Positions 36,008 to 44,687 of a stretch of DNA of 64,000 nucleotides are shown here, one piece after another. Under the pieces are notes generated by a model that was given only the letters and a program-made list of their open reading frames with translations, did not search any database and had not been told where the DNA came from. A program made the position numbers and the translations under genes. Source of the DNA: Bordetella genomosp. 10 (GTDB lineage: Bacteria; Pseudomonadota; Gammaproteobacteria; Burkholderiales; Burkholderiaceae_B); the NCBI RefSeq assembly GCF_002261225.1, contig NZ_NEVM01000005.1, positions 496,001 to 560,000 of the forward strand, written 5' to 3'. The first letter of the stretch is position 1, and each line of letters starts with the position of its first letter.

Positions 36008-37525
36008 TCATGTTTGCTGCGGCGTCAAGCGTTCCACCAATTGCTCCAAACTCTCAAGTAGCTCCGTACCGCTGTCCTCACGTGCAGGGACAACACTACC
36101 CGGACGGGCACGCATTCGCGCCGAAACCAGCGCTCCAGCAGATGCGATGTGCTCGGGGGATGATGACAAAAAGCCGATCGGCACGGCCGTCGCATTATGG
36201 GCCAGATTGAAATGGAACATGACACACACCAGGATATCCGGCACGATCAACAGCTCCAGGCTTCCATCCATCAACACCACATCAGTCGCCAACAGACGAC
36301 TGAATTGATCCTGATAAACGGCTAAGCGCTCTCGGGGCGGACGGCGTGCCGTCGGCACAACGACATGTAACCCCATCGAAGTGCGCTCGCTGCCTTGGGG
36401 GGTCAGCACTCGGTCGATCTTCTGTGCTAAGTCACGCGCACCGCGCGTGCGCGCCCACAGCGGCGAATGCGGCGCCCACCACAGCGCTCCCCACTGTAGG
36501 GAATCCATTGTCTCGGCAACCTGCTGGGCGTCGGTTTCAGCTTCTTCGTCAGAGAGAGGTTTAGACTCATGCCTAGTGCTCGTCTGTGCCGTTTCAATCT
36601 GGATGCGCTCCAACAGTACGGCTGCATTGCGCGGGAGATATAGCGCACCTAGCATTGGCGTAATGCGGTCGTCGTCAGGATGCACGAGCCGAGTCAAATG
36701 CACCTCCTCGACATAGCGACGCAGATCGAATGCATCTCCAGTGACGTAGCGCTGCAGCGACGTATCACCGAATGTCTGAATGAAATCCCTCAGCCGTTCG
36801 TTGTTGCCCCGCTCCTGGCTAGCCAACGCGTCAGTGATCGCCTCGGAAATTTCTAGTCGGCTACCGAAACTCTTGTCGTCAATGTCACGGCGGATAGTCG
36901 TCTGCCCGCCCAGATCGAGGTGGAACGTGCATGACAGCGGTATGCTGAAGCGCTCGCCAGCGTCAATGGCGCTGATCTTGTAGATCTCGGCCTTTTCCTT
37001 AGTGCAGATCTGGCGGAAATTCTGCTGGAAGGACTGCTCCGCATACTGCCGGGTACGTGACTGCTTGTCTAAGTTTCGCGTAGCCAGTTCGATCTGGGAG
37101 CGTACCCGCTTCAAGCGACTCGGTCGCTCTGCCGGGCTAAAGCTGATCAAATCGAATACGACTTCGGCGCTCCAGTCCTGTATCTTGAAAAAGCGAGGCA
37201 GATTGTCCGAACTGTCCTGGAAGCGTGCCAACGCGTAGGTTGTAAGTTCCAGGTGGTCGTCATTCCACTGCAGCAGCCGCTCGTCCAACAGGGACTTGAG
37301 AACGGCATCGGTTTCTTTTTTCGAGAAGCCAAAGAAATCCTGAATCTGCGTGGGGCTGAGCGTACCGCAGACGTATGCGATGCGCAAAGCAAACTCCGTG
37401 ACCACGGGTAGTGCTTCTTCGGCGCTAATGGCACATGAGATCGCGAAGCTCTGTGCGGGAATGGCGAATGTAATCTCGTCAACTGCGAGATGCTCGCGCA
37501 ACTGCTGTTCTTCGAGCGTGATCAT
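36008..37525 (-). CDS. Partner protein of the NERD-kinase-helicase gene, with N-terminal winged helix
   Basis: The 505-residue protein has no catalytic motif I recognise. Residues ~45-105 look like a winged-helix domain (LRIAYVCGTLSPTQIQDFFGFSKKETDAVLKSLLDERLL followed by a beta hairpin). The middle is helical and charged. The last ~120 residues contain a hydrophobic alpha/beta section (GLHVVVPTARR, LATDVVLMDGSLELLIVPDILV). There is no HxK-type phospholipase D motif, which the second Mokosh type I gene would have. Its ATG overlaps the stop of the 1,625-residue gene (ATGA), so the two are made together. A targeting, sensor or regulatory subunit is the simplest guess. Confidence 0.8.
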   Translation of the reverse strand: MITLEEQQLREHLAVDEITFAIPAQSFAISCAISAEEALPVVTEFALRIAYVCGTLSPTQIQDFFGFSKKETDAVLKSLLDERLLQWNDDHLELTTYALARFQDSSDNLPRFFKIQDWSAEVVFDLISFSPAERPSRLKRVRSQIELATRNLDKQSRTRQYAEQSFQQNFRQICTKEKAEIYKISAIDAGERFSIPLSCTFHLDLGGQTTIRRDIDDKSFGSRLEISEAITDALASQERGNNERLRDFIQTFGDTSLQRYVTGDAFDLRRYVEEVHLTRLVHPDDDRITPMLGALYLPRNAAVLLERIQIETAQTSTRHESKPLSDEEAETDAQQVAETMDSLQWGALWWAPHSPLWARTRGARDLAQKIDRVLTPQGSERTSMGLHVVVPTARRPPRERLAVYQDQFSRLLATDVVLMDGSLELLIVPDILVCVMFHFNLAHNATAVPIGFLSSSPEHIASAGALVSARMRARPGSVVPAREDSGTELLESLEQLVERLTPQQT

Positions 37526-40500
37526 ATCGCCGCCCCTCCCATTGCAGAAGCCTGAACTATCGCAAACGCCTTATCGTCTCGGTGCGACTCAATGTGTGCA
37601 AGCACCCGTCCCATCGGTGACCGCTGGTGACGTTCGCGCCACATACGAGCGGCCCCCACAATCACTAGGCGCTCCATGGCACGCGAAATTGCCACATTCA
37701 CCCGCTCGTTGCTACTCAAGAACCCCTGCTCAAAACGGCCGTTATTACGTGTAGTGGACACGATAATGATCCGGTTCTCCTTACCCTGGTAGCTGTCGAC
37801 AGTGTCGATCTTGATTAGCCGCCGGTAGCCCGTGGCCCAATCCTGCTCGCTGAGGAGCCTTTGAAGCAGACGCTCCTGCGCCGCGTACATGCAAATGACC
37901 CCGATTGGCTTCTCGTCCTCGGCACAGTTGTCTATCAGTGACTGGATGAAGGATCCCCCAAGGCAGATCGAGCGCAATAAACCCAGGATCTCATGTGCTT
38001 CATAGAGGTTGTCGAATCCGGGGGTTTTGGGTCGGTCGTAGGATTCACGTCCGGCATCAGACGTATCGACCCAAGTCACGACTGCACGAATACGCTCGGG
38101 GAGTTGGTCGAACCAAGACGGTGGGTCACCACGGCCAGGCTCCAACGGCGTCGGGTAGAAGCAGGCAGACACCAACTTACCGATTGGAGGTGCCATACGG
38201 TACTGCGTCTGCAGGGTAGCGCCGACTTGACGACCATAGTCGGATTCGAAAGCACGTTCGAAGTCGCTACGTGTCAGTACCGAGCGGTCCGGCCACTGCA
38301 GATCCGCAGCGATCCGCCGCACCAGCGGTTCGGTGTAGAGCGGTGGTAACTGGCGGTGATCTCCAACCAGCAACACGCGACGTCCTGACTGGATTGCGAC
38401 AGCCAGTTCACCAGGCGTAGCTCGAGCTGCCTCGTCGACGATCACCCAGTCATAGCGGTTCTTTGATACGCCGAACTGGGAACGTCCCAGGCCTACGCAG
38501 GTACCGCACACCAGGGAACGAGTTTTGGCGAGAAACTCTTCAAAATTACCGCGCAACGTCCCTAACCGGTCTACCCACTCCTGTGCCATCGCCATGACTT
38601 GGTCAAGTCTGGCCGCCGCATCCGCTGAGGTAACACCATAGTTCTCCATAGCGGCGCGTCGCAGTTGTGCAATTGTCTTCGCAGGATCAGTCACATCCTG
38701 CACGCCGAATTTTTCCCTCGCCAATGTACGCAGACGATCGGTGCGTTGCTCGACACGCGCCCCCATAGACGCCCGATCCTCCCCTGCCACATTGGCTTCC
38801 GCGCGTTTGCGCGCAAGCCGCTCAATGTCCCTTAATAGACGTCCGAGGTAGAAATCGATATCGAACCATGCCTCTACAAAGGCACTGGGTAAACCAAGGT
38901 TACGACTAAGCGCCGCGACTCGCTGACGCATCTCGGACCGAAACAAATCGCGGTAGGCCTGCAGAATCGAAGCCGAGTGATACGGCCGCAATTGTTCGGA
39001 CACCATTCCCTCCGCCCCAAAACGCACCACGTCCAGCGGCAGATCCGTTCGCTGGCACAGTTCAATAACCTTCTCGGCAGCATTGTTGACCGCCTCGTGG
39101 GACTGGCTCGCCAACAGAATGCTTTGCGCTCCATGAGACATTGCGTAGTGGATAAAAGATGCGATGAAAGACGTTTTACCCGTCCCAGGGGGACCCTGCA
39201 GCAAGCTTAGCGGCCCCTGCGACCACAACCTGGCAAAAGCGTCACGCTGCTGCCGGTTAAGCGAGAACACCAACTCCCCCGCCTCGTTAAAACGGTTGTA
39301 CGCATCCAACTCTGCATCGGTAGGTGCGAACTGCAGAACTTGAGGTGAAGGACATAGCGCCGGATCAAAGTATTCGATCAGGTTTGGCAAAACCGATTCC
39401 CGTCCCAAGATCCGGCTGACGGCAAAATGCCGACGACGAAACGAAGACAGATCCTGCTGGCTGCGCAGTTTGATACAGTCCCCTTCCCCCGTCTGCATTC
39501 GAATACGTGGGTTGTCGATCACCAAGATTGCCTGGGTGGTCTCCCGCATGTCGACGTCACCTATCTTCACCAATTCGCCATTGATGTCCTGTAGAGCCTC
39601 GACTTTCGCATCCGATTCATAGTCGAGTGCCTCGCCGTCCTTACGATACGGAATGCGCAATTTGTCACGGCGCCCCATCTCGCGTACCACCGGTGCAGCA
39701 ATCTCCACTTCTGGGAGCGTAGCTTCCTCGGCATCTAGAATGGCTCGCCAGAGCGCCTCGGTCCGAGGCGCAGAGCGCGGCACACCCGCCAACTCTTCTT
39801 CGTAGGCGTCCGGCTCTTCCTCGGCCGTATCAAGGCCAAGAATCTGAGCCCGAATGGCGTCGATTGCTTGGCGAATTTCAGGAACCTCATTCAGTACCGC
39901 CAATAGATCACTAGCATCGTCGGCCGGCGCAGGTTCAAATTGGATTTCCGCCTTCAGCGTTGCGATTGACTTGGTAGCCATGCGCACGAATTGACTGTGT
40001 TGCATGTCGTGTACACGCAGCGACGCAAAGTCGAGCGTCGTGGGCTTAAGCAGAATCAGCAAGCGCCGACGCACTCCAGACAGCGATACTTCCACCTGAG
40101 GCTGTTGCCGGTCATTACGCACTCGCTCAATCGCCACCCCAACGTGGAATAGACCGTTGTCTCCCGCCAGTACCGTGCCCGAAGTAAGTTGGCGCATCTT
40201 TACAGCCAATTGTGGTCCGGTATCGGGCAATGGCGGATGCAGCAATCGTGCAAGCACGTCATGGATGCGATCAAGCGCATAGACGCGCAGTTCCCGATTC
40301 AAGCAGCGCTGAATCTCCTCACGCAAGGGGCTCACATCAGTCCCCTCCCAGCTCGAAACGCGATCCAGCAGTTCTGCGCACATCTTCGCCACGGCATAAC
40401 AGTCGCGCTGTTCGAGCGACACCGATTCATGGTCTGCCGGTGCATAAGCTGGGTTGTGAGGGCCACCTCCTTGCACCATATCGATGGCATCGATAAAGCG

Positions 40501-42399
40501 CACCTCGCCTCGTTCTACCAGCACATTTTCAGGATGCAAGTCACCATGCTGCAGATCCAGTCCATGTAGATGCAGCGTGGCCTTCACCAATTTTTGGCAC
40601 AAGGCGAGAATCTCGGTCGTAGTGTTCCCGACCGCACCGGCTTCCAGCAGACCCTGCCCCTCCACCCACTGCTGAACCAGAAAGGTACCAGCGTCAGAAA
40701 TCCCAAAATCCACCACCGGTGCCAGTGATGAGCAAGGCTGGGCCTGTACCATGCGCGCTTTGTCGAGAAACATTTTCAGCGCATGGGTTTCTTCGGGACG
40801 CTTCGGATCGGGTTGGCGTCCATACCAGATCTTGACCGATACCGAGCGGCCCCCCATAGTCGAACGGTAGAGGTGACTATGGCCTTGCTTGATGTTCTCC
40901 TCGATCGGATAAACCACCATTGGCATAACGTCGCTGCGGTAGGGCTCAAAGTCACGCAGATCCATCTCGGCCCGAGAGGGTCGGCCTACAGGCAGCTCGT
41001 TCAACGCGTCCAGCATGACCCGGGCGTTCGGGAAACGCGCCGAGGGAACCCAGTCCAAGGCCTTGGCGACCCAGGTAGCCAGGCCATGATCGCATTCCAC
41101 ACCCTCCGGCAGCTCCCATTGAAACAGGCCTTCCTGTTGACCCGGCATACGGAGAAACAGCACATGATGCGCGGCAGCGCCGAGCAAGTAGACATCGCCC
41201 TGGAATGCGTCGCTAGGCTCACCTTCACCCAGTTCGGAGTCCTCGGGTAGCACCGCCCTACCGGCACGTAGACTGTCTCGCAGCGACCCCACCGTACCGG
41301 CCTCTGGAAAATATGCGGCCAGAAATCCCGAGATGGACACCTTCGACGGTCGTTCGAGCCAGATGCTGTGATCACTGACATCTCGATGGGCCACGCCAGC
41401 ATCGTGCAGTTCCGCGAAGTGCGACAATAGAACCTTAACTAGGGCTAGACGATCTGCGAACGATAGATCCTGCCCGTGACGGTGCACGAACTCGTTGAGC
41501 CGCAGCTGGCGCGAGGGCAAGCGGTAGAGCTCGCAGAAATCTGCATCAATGTCATCCCGAGTGGGATGGGACAGTGGCTGAAGCACCACGCCATCCAATT
41601 GTTCACACTGTTCGTGAATGAAACCTAGCACCTTATGCTCGCGCAGCGCGATGTGCGCCCGCTCGTCAAGGGTGTCCGCAATTCCGGTGAGTGTGGAGAA
41701 GTCCCAGCGCCGCAGCAAAGCTTCGTGCCGCTGGTCGTCCTTCTTGACCGACTTGTACTCCTTGTACAGGCCCTGCGGATGTGAAAAGGTTGCCTCTCCA
41801 ACGATCTGGAAATTACCAAATGAGAAACCAGCCGGTTTAAAGTCCCGGCCGCGGAAGAACTGCGTGAAAGTCTGCAAGTACTGATCGGGTTTGCCAGCGC
41901 GTGGGGGGTCGAATTCCTTCCGATAGCCGCCCTGCTTGGCAATCTTCAAAAATTGATCCAATGTTAAGACGAAGGCTTTTTCGTCATCCGGAATCGCGGA
42001 AAAGTCCGCGGTTCCACACATCACTACACGGTAATCGATGTACACCGACTTGGCCGGCTCAGCGAGGCGATTTCGGATCTTGGACGAAAGGATCTTCCAC
42101 TTGTCTGCAAGTACCTTGACGGGCGAACGCCCCATGTCGTCGCCGTCGCGCAGCCAGTGATCCTGCATGGGCTCAATCTTGCCGCGCCACTTTTTTAGCT
42201 CGACTAGAAGCAGTCGATCATGAGTCAGCAGCACCAGATCGATCTCACGATCTCGATACGTAGTATCCATCATCATGAAACCGGCATAGCCCTGCCACGT
42301 CAAGCTGAAATCGGATGCATTAAACGCTTGGCGCATCCGTTCCAGCGCCTCCTTTTCCGAGGCATGAATGCCGTCACTGCTGATAATGTCGATCTTCAT
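37522..42399 (-). CDS. NERD nuclease - pseudokinase - kinase - SF1 helicase fusion protein (candidate defence effector)
   Basis: The 1,625-residue protein has four modules. NERD domain (~10-180): REIDLVLL with Asp54, and VELKK with Glu67/Lys69, a PD-(D/E)XK-like nuclease site. Kinase-like domain 1 (~225-460): HRD (338-340) is present, but the catalytic Asn is Ser345 and DFG is SGF, so probably inactive. Kinase domain 2 (~495-720): Lys523, HGDLHPEN (618-625) and FIDAID (Asp637) look intact. SF1 helicase (~1040-1590): Walker A GPPGTGKT (1069-1076), Walker B VDEA (1321-1324), GDHRQLPP (1346-1353), QYRM (1399-1402), VDSYQGKE (1534-1541), VNVAISRAMERL (1567-1578). STK plus this type of helicase recalls Mokosh type I; NERD plus STK recalls PglW of BREX type 2. 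An anti-phage role is inferred. Confidence 0.88.
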   Translation of the reverse strand: MKIDIISSDGIHASEKEALERMRQAFNASDFSLTWQGYAGFMMMDTTYRDREIDLVLLTHDRLLLVELKKWRGKIEPMQDHWLRDGDDMGRSPVKVLADKWKILSSKIRNRLAEPAKSVYIDYRVVMCGTADFSAIPDDEKAFVLTLDQFLKIAKQGGYRKEFDPPRAGKPDQYLQTFTQFFRGRDFKPAGFSFGNFQIVGEATFSHPQGLYKEYKSVKKDDQRHEALLRRWDFSTLTGIADTLDERAHIALREHKVLGFIHEQCEQLDGVVLQPLSHPTRDDIDADFCELYRLPSRQLRLNEFVHRHGQDLSFADRLALVKVLLSHFAELHDAGVAHRDVSDHSIWLERPSKVSISGFLAAYFPEAGTVGSLRDSLRAGRAVLPEDSELGEGEPSDAFQGDVYLLGAAAHHVLFLRMPGQQEGLFQWELPEGVECDHGLATWVAKALDWVPSARFPNARVMLDALNELPVGRPSRAEMDLRDFEPYRSDVMPMVVYPIEENIKQGHSHLYRSTMGGRSVSVKIWYGRQPDPKRPEETHALKMFLDKARMVQAQPCSSLAPVVDFGISDAGTFLVQQWVEGQGLLEAGAVGNTTTEILALCQKLVKATLHLHGLDLQHGDLHPENVLVERGEVRFIDAIDMVQGGGPHNPAYAPADHESVSLEQRDCYAVAKMCAELLDRVSSWEGTDVSPLREEIQRCLNRELRVYALDRIHDVLARLLHPPLPDTGPQLAVKMRQLTSGTVLAGDNGLFHVGVAIERVRNDRQQPQVEVSLSGVRRRLLILLKPTTLDFASLRVHDMQHSQFVRMATKSIATLKAEIQFEPAPADDASDLLAVLNEVPEIRQAIDAIRAQILGLDTAEEEPDAYEEELAGVPRSAPRTEALWRAILDAEEATLPEVEIAAPVVREMGRRDKLRIPYRKDGEALDYESDAKVEALQDINGELVKIGDVDMRETTQAILVIDNPRIRMQTGEGDCIKLRSQQDLSSFRRRHFAVSRILGRESVLPNLIEYFDPALCPSPQVLQFAPTDAELDAYNRFNEAGELVFSLNRQQRDAFARLWSQGPLSLLQGPPGTGKTSFIASFIHYAMSHGAQSILLASQSHEAVNNAAEKVIELCQRTDLPLDVVRFGAEGMVSEQLRPYHSASILQAYRDLFRSEMRQRVAALSRNLGLPSAFVEAWFDIDFYLGRLLRDIERLARKRAEANVAGEDRASMGARVEQRTDRLRTLAREKFGVQDVTDPAKTIAQLRRAAMENYGVTSADAAARLDQVMAMAQEWVDRLGTLRGNFEEFLAKTRSLVCGTCVGLGRSQFGVSKNRYDWVIVDEAARATPGELAVAIQSGRRVLLVGDHRQLPPLYTEPLVRRIAADLQWPDRSVLTRSDFERAFESDYGRQVGATLQTQYRMAPPIGKLVSACFYPTPLEPGRGDPPSWFDQLPERIRAVVTWVDTSDAGRESYDRPKTPGFDNLYEAHEILGLLRSICLGGSFIQSLIDNCAEDEKPIGVICMYAAQERLLQRLLSEQDWATGYRRLIKIDTVDSYQGKENRIIIVSTTRNNGRFEQGFLSSNERVNVAISRAMERLVIVGAARMWRERHQRSPMGRVLAHIESHRDDKAFAIVQASAMGGAAI

Positions 42400-42585
42400 T
42401 CTATTGCAACCTGGGTCGCGCTCCGCGGGTTAATTCCGACGTGTTTTCGCTGCCGACTGTCCGCGCAAACATGTTGCGCCGGATCAGATCTGTTAGCGAA
42501 TCGTTACAGACACTATAGCCTGCCCCCCCAGACAGGCCTAGGTCGACCCACTCCTGTAAACATAGGGAAAGGGGGCATCCAGACG

Positions 42586-42660
42586 ATGGTTTCTGGCCCC
42601 TGAACTAACACCACGGCAAGTTGGGACCATTTGACTGTAGAGTTAGGCGCCAGAAACCAT
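42586..42660. repeat. 12-bp inverted repeat between endonuclease and NERD genes
   Basis: ATGGTTTCTGGC (42586-42597) and GCCAGAAACCAT (42649-42660) are exact inverted copies 51 bp apart. The right arm lies in the last codons of the endonuclease gene. It could be a terminator stem or the ends of a lost small insertion; it has no T-run, so a standard terminator is unlikely. Confidence 0.4.
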
Positions 42661-43566
42661 TTGGTAGTAAGAAAAATAGATGTTGCCCGTTTGTGCGGCA
42701 TGCCGCTTCTTTCGCAGCATGAGGCTTACGAAGTCAATACGCTCCTCAAATACCGCCATTAGATCTCCTCCATCCATTAGAAGAATGGACGCACCGCCCG
42801 CCTGGTGGGCTGCAACTCCGTCCTGTGAAAATCCGTTGATTGAGAGGAAAATTCCAAGCGTATTCTCGAGTTTTGTGCGCACTTTGTCAGAAAACGCGGC
42901 TAAGGATGCCTTGTTAACAAGCTCTTTATGCCATTTAGCCTCGAACAAGTACTCGGTGCCGTCAAGAGTGAACGCACCATCAAGCTGTTCACCTAAGTTC
43001 TTGAAGGAGGCTTTGGGGTCCAGATCGAAGAGCTCGAAGAGCTCGTACATGACTCGTTCAAGATCAAACCCCCTACCTTGCGGGTCATTAGAGCTAATTA
43101 GTGCCATGTACCTATTCTTAATGGCCTCAAGCTTCTGACGAACCGCTGCATTTTGACGAAGTTTTTGTGCGGCGCTCTCCTGTCGCTTTTTGATTTCATC
43201 TTGTTCCCGTTTTATCTCTTGATGAGGCTCAACTAACTGGCGCAACTGATTGACTGCACTACGCGCCTTTTCAACCTTGGCAGGGCCATCATCAAGGGGC
43301 TTGAGGTGAGAAAAGTCTGTCAGTTTGCACAGCTCGTAGCAGACTTTGGTGAGATCGCCGAGGTGCTTTTCTGGATTGGCAACGAGGAAATCAACAACAT
43401 CAGAGGCGATCTGACGTTTGTAGTTTTCCCAGTTAAAACTATGTAGGATGGCAGGATTTGACAAGCATAGGCTTAGAAAACCACGTAGATCGGACTTGTA
43501 CCAATAGACCGAGCATAGGGCTTCTTTAAGCGCCATGACGCCCGTAGGTGAAAGCTGCTTTGCCAT
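42643..43566 (-). CDS. PD-(D/E)XK restriction-like endonuclease with helical N-terminal domain
   Basis: The 307-residue protein has three parts. Residues ~1-95 form a compact helical domain (LSPTGVMALKEALCSVYWYKSDLRGFL) of the kind that couples effectors to sensors. Residues ~95-155 are a charged coiled coil. Residues ~160-290 are a Mrr-like nuclease domain with Asp196 (EQLDGAF) and Glu209-x-Lys211 (FEAKW). An AAGGAA binding site precedes the ATG. There is no methyltransferase nearby, so it is more like a type IV or abortive enzyme than a classical restriction-modification system. A two-gene unit lies 81 bp upstream on the same strand. Confidence 0.78.
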   Translation of the reverse strand: MAKQLSPTGVMALKEALCSVYWYKSDLRGFLSLCLSNPAILHSFNWENYKRQIASDVVDFLVANPEKHLGDLTKVCYELCKLTDFSHLKPLDDGPAKVEKARSAVNQLRQLVEPHQEIKREQDEIKKRQESAAQKLRQNAAVRQKLEAIKNRYMALISSNDPQGRGFDLERVMYELFELFDLDPKASFKNLGEQLDGAFTLDGTEYLFEAKWHKELVNKASLAAFSDKVRTKLENTLGIFLSINGFSQDGVAAHQAGGASILLMDGGDLMAVFEERIDFVSLMLRKKRHAAQTGNIYFSYYQMVSGA

Positions 43567-43647
43567 GATGCTTCCTTGGATTTATAAGGGCCTACCGAAA
43601 GCTACATACGCTCAAGAGTCCCGATTCAGTTTGCTTCATCCTTCATA

Positions 43648-44016
43648 TCACCTCTGCTCGCGTAGGTAGTTGACCAACAATGTAGCCATCTCCCCTGTGG
43701 ACAGTTTGCCGGCCCTCTTGAGTGCGACCAGCAAATCCTGCACGCGCCCTGACAACACCTCATTACCTGCGAGTGATGTGACCACCTGAGCCCAATCATC
43801 CATTGCAGTGGGCGTATAGGACACCTTGAAATGCTGCGATAGCTCTTCCACGAAGTGTGCGACGCCCGTTGTCGGCACTTCGCGCAGGCATTCTCGCTCT
43901 AGGTCGTAAAAATTTGATTTGAGAGCTGCACCATGAGACCCCGAAGTCACCGGACTTCCACGGTTTTCAGATGCTGGAATGGCGCTCAACTCTGGGAAGC
44001 CGGAACGCTTATCCAT
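43648..44016 (-). CDS. Hypothetical protein, second gene of an overlapping pair
   Basis: From the ATG at 44016 the product is 122 residues. It has a disordered-looking first third (SAIPASENRGSPVTSGSHG) and a helical remainder ending LSTGEMATLLVNYLREQR. It overlaps the preceding gene by 8 bp and has a GGAGGG ribosome binding site within that gene. The frame continues upstream to 44052, but this start is better supported. No family is recognised. Pairing with the next entry suggests a complex such as a toxin-antitoxin module, which is not proven. Confidence 0.6.
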   Translation of the reverse strand: MDKRSGFPELSAIPASENRGSPVTSGSHGAALKSNFYDLERECLREVPTTGVAHFVEELSQHFKVSYTPTAMDDWAQVVTSLAGNEVLSGRVQDLLVALKRAGKLSTGEMATLLVNYLREQR

Positions 44017-44449
44017 GCGGAACACCCTCCATTTCATCTCTAGCAGCAGCAATAACTAACTCAGGATCAGCCGCCAGCACATCCTGCAGACGCCGCCCAC
44101 CGAGAAAACTGCTGTTCGACCGAAACCAGTAGGCCAGACCCCATCCGTCTTTAGTATCGGCGATAATTTCCAAAATGGACTTGAGAGCCTCTCGCGGCCG
44201 CCACCCGCTCTCGTGATTCAGACCGTAGGCCGGAAAATAGTTGATGCCGTTGTGATTGATCAAGAACACTCGCCACTCGCGTATCCATTCGCCGAGTTCC
44301 GTATGTGGGTGTGCTGAGTTCAAGCCGATCAGTTCGGTCAATTCAGCGACGGACAACCATCCCTCCTCTTCCATCGTGACCTCGCGTGAACGCTCGAGCA
44401 TCGAGATCTCCTTAGCGAGAATATCTGTCGGTCTGTTGTTGTCGGTCAT
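44009..44449 (-). CDS. Hypothetical protein with DUF2384/ParS-like C-terminus
   Basis: The 146-residue protein has an N-terminal helix-turn-helix-like segment (EGWLSVAELTELIGLNSAHPHTELGEWIREWRVF), a beta section (NHNGINYFPAYGLNHESGWRP) and a C-terminal part (NSSFLGGRRLQDVLAADPELVIAAARDEM) resembling the toxin-binding end of MbcA/ParS-type antitoxins. No RES-domain toxin partner is present, so a standard ParST/MbcTA module is not supported. First gene of a unit leading into the endonuclease gene. No clear ribosome binding site is seen. Confidence 0.6.
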   Translation of the reverse strand: MTDNNRPTDILAKEISMLERSREVTMEEEGWLSVAELTELIGLNSAHPHTELGEWIREWRVFLINHNGINYFPAYGLNHESGWRPREALKSILEIIADTKDGWGLAYWFRSNSSFLGGRRLQDVLAADPELVIAAARDEMEGVPHG

Positions 44450-44687
44450 GCCAAAAAGATCAGTCTCGAATTATTAACCAGCGATCTACGCCCACCGAAG
44501 GACATGCTGATACGTGACACCCACTTAAGCACACACTAATGTCATTGCTCTCATGGAGTTCCATTACCTCTCAAACCTATAAGCCAAGTTGTGTATTCCT
44601 ATACCCCATGCAGCCTAGAAAAAGAACAGGCTTATTTTTACTTAAACCAATCCAAAGAAAAATTACCCTTATTGAAGGGTATCAACC

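Noticed and set aside
36008..37525. Phospholipase D-type nuclease (as in Mokosh)
   Set aside because: No HxK(x)4D motif is visible anywhere in the protein.
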